A stretch of 42,812 nt of DNA from a virus, in IMG/VR virus record IMGVR_UViG_3300025300_000025, positions 1 through 42,812 of that record; one strand, given 5' to 3'. The number at the start of each line of letters is the position of its first letter. The first letter of the stretch is position 1. The position numbers and the translations under genes are program-made. Below, piece after piece: positions 42,511-42,812 of this stretch. The notes under the pieces are model-generated. The model had not been told where the DNA came from and searched no databases. It was given only the letters and a program-made list of their open reading frames with translations.

Positions 42511-42812
42511 TTACTCATTTTCTGCCATGAGTGTTTTCAATCGACGCTCGATCTCACCTTTGATTTGATCACTGGATTGTAATTCTCGTGTTTCCACAAT
42601 ATCGGAAAACATACTGCACGTCTTTCCTAGCAACTCTAATGCCCTGACCCTCGATGCATCACTACCTGTCTTGGACTCCTCATACAATTGTTCTATGACG
42701 TAGAGTCTCGTCCTGACCGAGGATGCCTGTGAGATGTCATCAGATCGCTTCTGCTTCATGGAGATCGCTAGGGTGATACTGGGTGTGCAGTGTAACAACG
42801 ATGCATCCTTAG
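42511..42812 (-). CDS. Terminase small subunit, 5' end outside window (visible 100 codons)
   Basis: The frame is open at the right edge, so the N-terminus lies outside. The visible part reads ASLLHCTPSITLAISMK, matching the 'LL-x-x-P-x-V/I-x-x-x-I' segment that follows the helix-turn-helix of small terminases. It is followed by a charged helix with SRVRALELLGKTCSMFSDI, typical of the oligomerisation region, and a Glu/Arg-rich C-terminus. A TTG at 42798 is a possible but unlikely start because it would remove the DNA-binding part. It recognises the packaging site and recruits the large subunit. Confidence 0.7.
   Translation of the reverse strand, partial: KDASLLHCTPSITLAISMKQKRSDDISQASSVRTRLYVIEQLYEESKTGSDASRVRALELLGKTCSMFSDIVETRELQSSDQIKGEIERRLKTLMAENE

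Noticed and set aside
1-42812. tRNA genes, integrase, att sites or host flanks (prophage)
   Set aside because: I found no cloverleaf-like sequence, recombinase or bacterial housekeeping gene, so there is no support for an integrated prophage in this window.

Overview
The window reads as most of the late (virion assembly, entry and lysis) half of a tailed double-stranded DNA phage. Every gene I support lies on the minus strand, so the transcriptional order runs from right (42.8 kb) to left (1). Genes are packed tightly, with many TAATG, ATGA or TGATG stop/start overlaps, and base composition is AT-rich. There is no integrase, host gene, tRNA, polymerase or helicase. Gene order and protein style (P22-type portal, GroES-like protein between portal and scaffold, gp4/gp10-like connector proteins, a group of probable internal ejection proteins, no tape measure, sheath or tube) suggest a short-tailed phage of a marine Gram-negative bacterium. 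The host cannot be named from the sequence. Both ends are cut: the small terminase lacks its N-terminus at the right edge, and a giant protein (2,491 codons visible) runs off the left edge.

Layout in transcriptional order. 42.8-40.3 kb: small terminase, a 446-bp regulatory-looking gap, large terminase and a small gene. 40.3-34.1 kb: portal, GroES-like protein, scaffold, head proteins and major capsid protein, closed by a strong intrinsic terminator. 34.0-28.5 kb: head/neck and connector proteins, a zinc-ribbon protein and small structural proteins. 28.5-25.0 kb: a 1,048-residue trimeric-type fibre with about 43 repeats of 17 residues and a self-cleaving S74 chaperone domain. 25.0-22.9 kb: a 2-oxoglutarate oxygenase, a thermonuclease and five small membrane proteins. 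22.9-17.3 kb: an accessory cassette (below). 17.3-16.4 kb: holin and T4-type lysozyme. 16.4-1 kb: gp10-like stabilisation protein, a PD-(D/E)XK nuclease, LysM protein and ejection proteins ending in the giant polyvalent protein.

The outstanding feature is the 22.9-17.3 kb cassette. It encodes CsgF, CsgG, a curlin-repeat protein, a secreted FecR-domain protein, a second curlin-repeat protein and a CHASE2 transmembrane class III nucleotide cyclase. These are six overlapping or nearly abutting genes in one apparent transcription unit. This is an amyloid-fibre secretion system (outer-membrane pore, pore partner, two candidate subunits) joined to a periplasmic sensor-like protein and a cyclic-nucleotide signalling enzyme, inside a phage late operon directly upstream of the lysis genes. 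CsgE, CsgC and CsgD are not present in the window. The function for the phage is unknown. Possibilities include remodelling of the infected cell surface, cell aggregation, superinfection exclusion, or use of the CsgG/CsgF pore at release, since I see no spanin.

All assignments come from reading translations by eye against remembered families. No database search was run.
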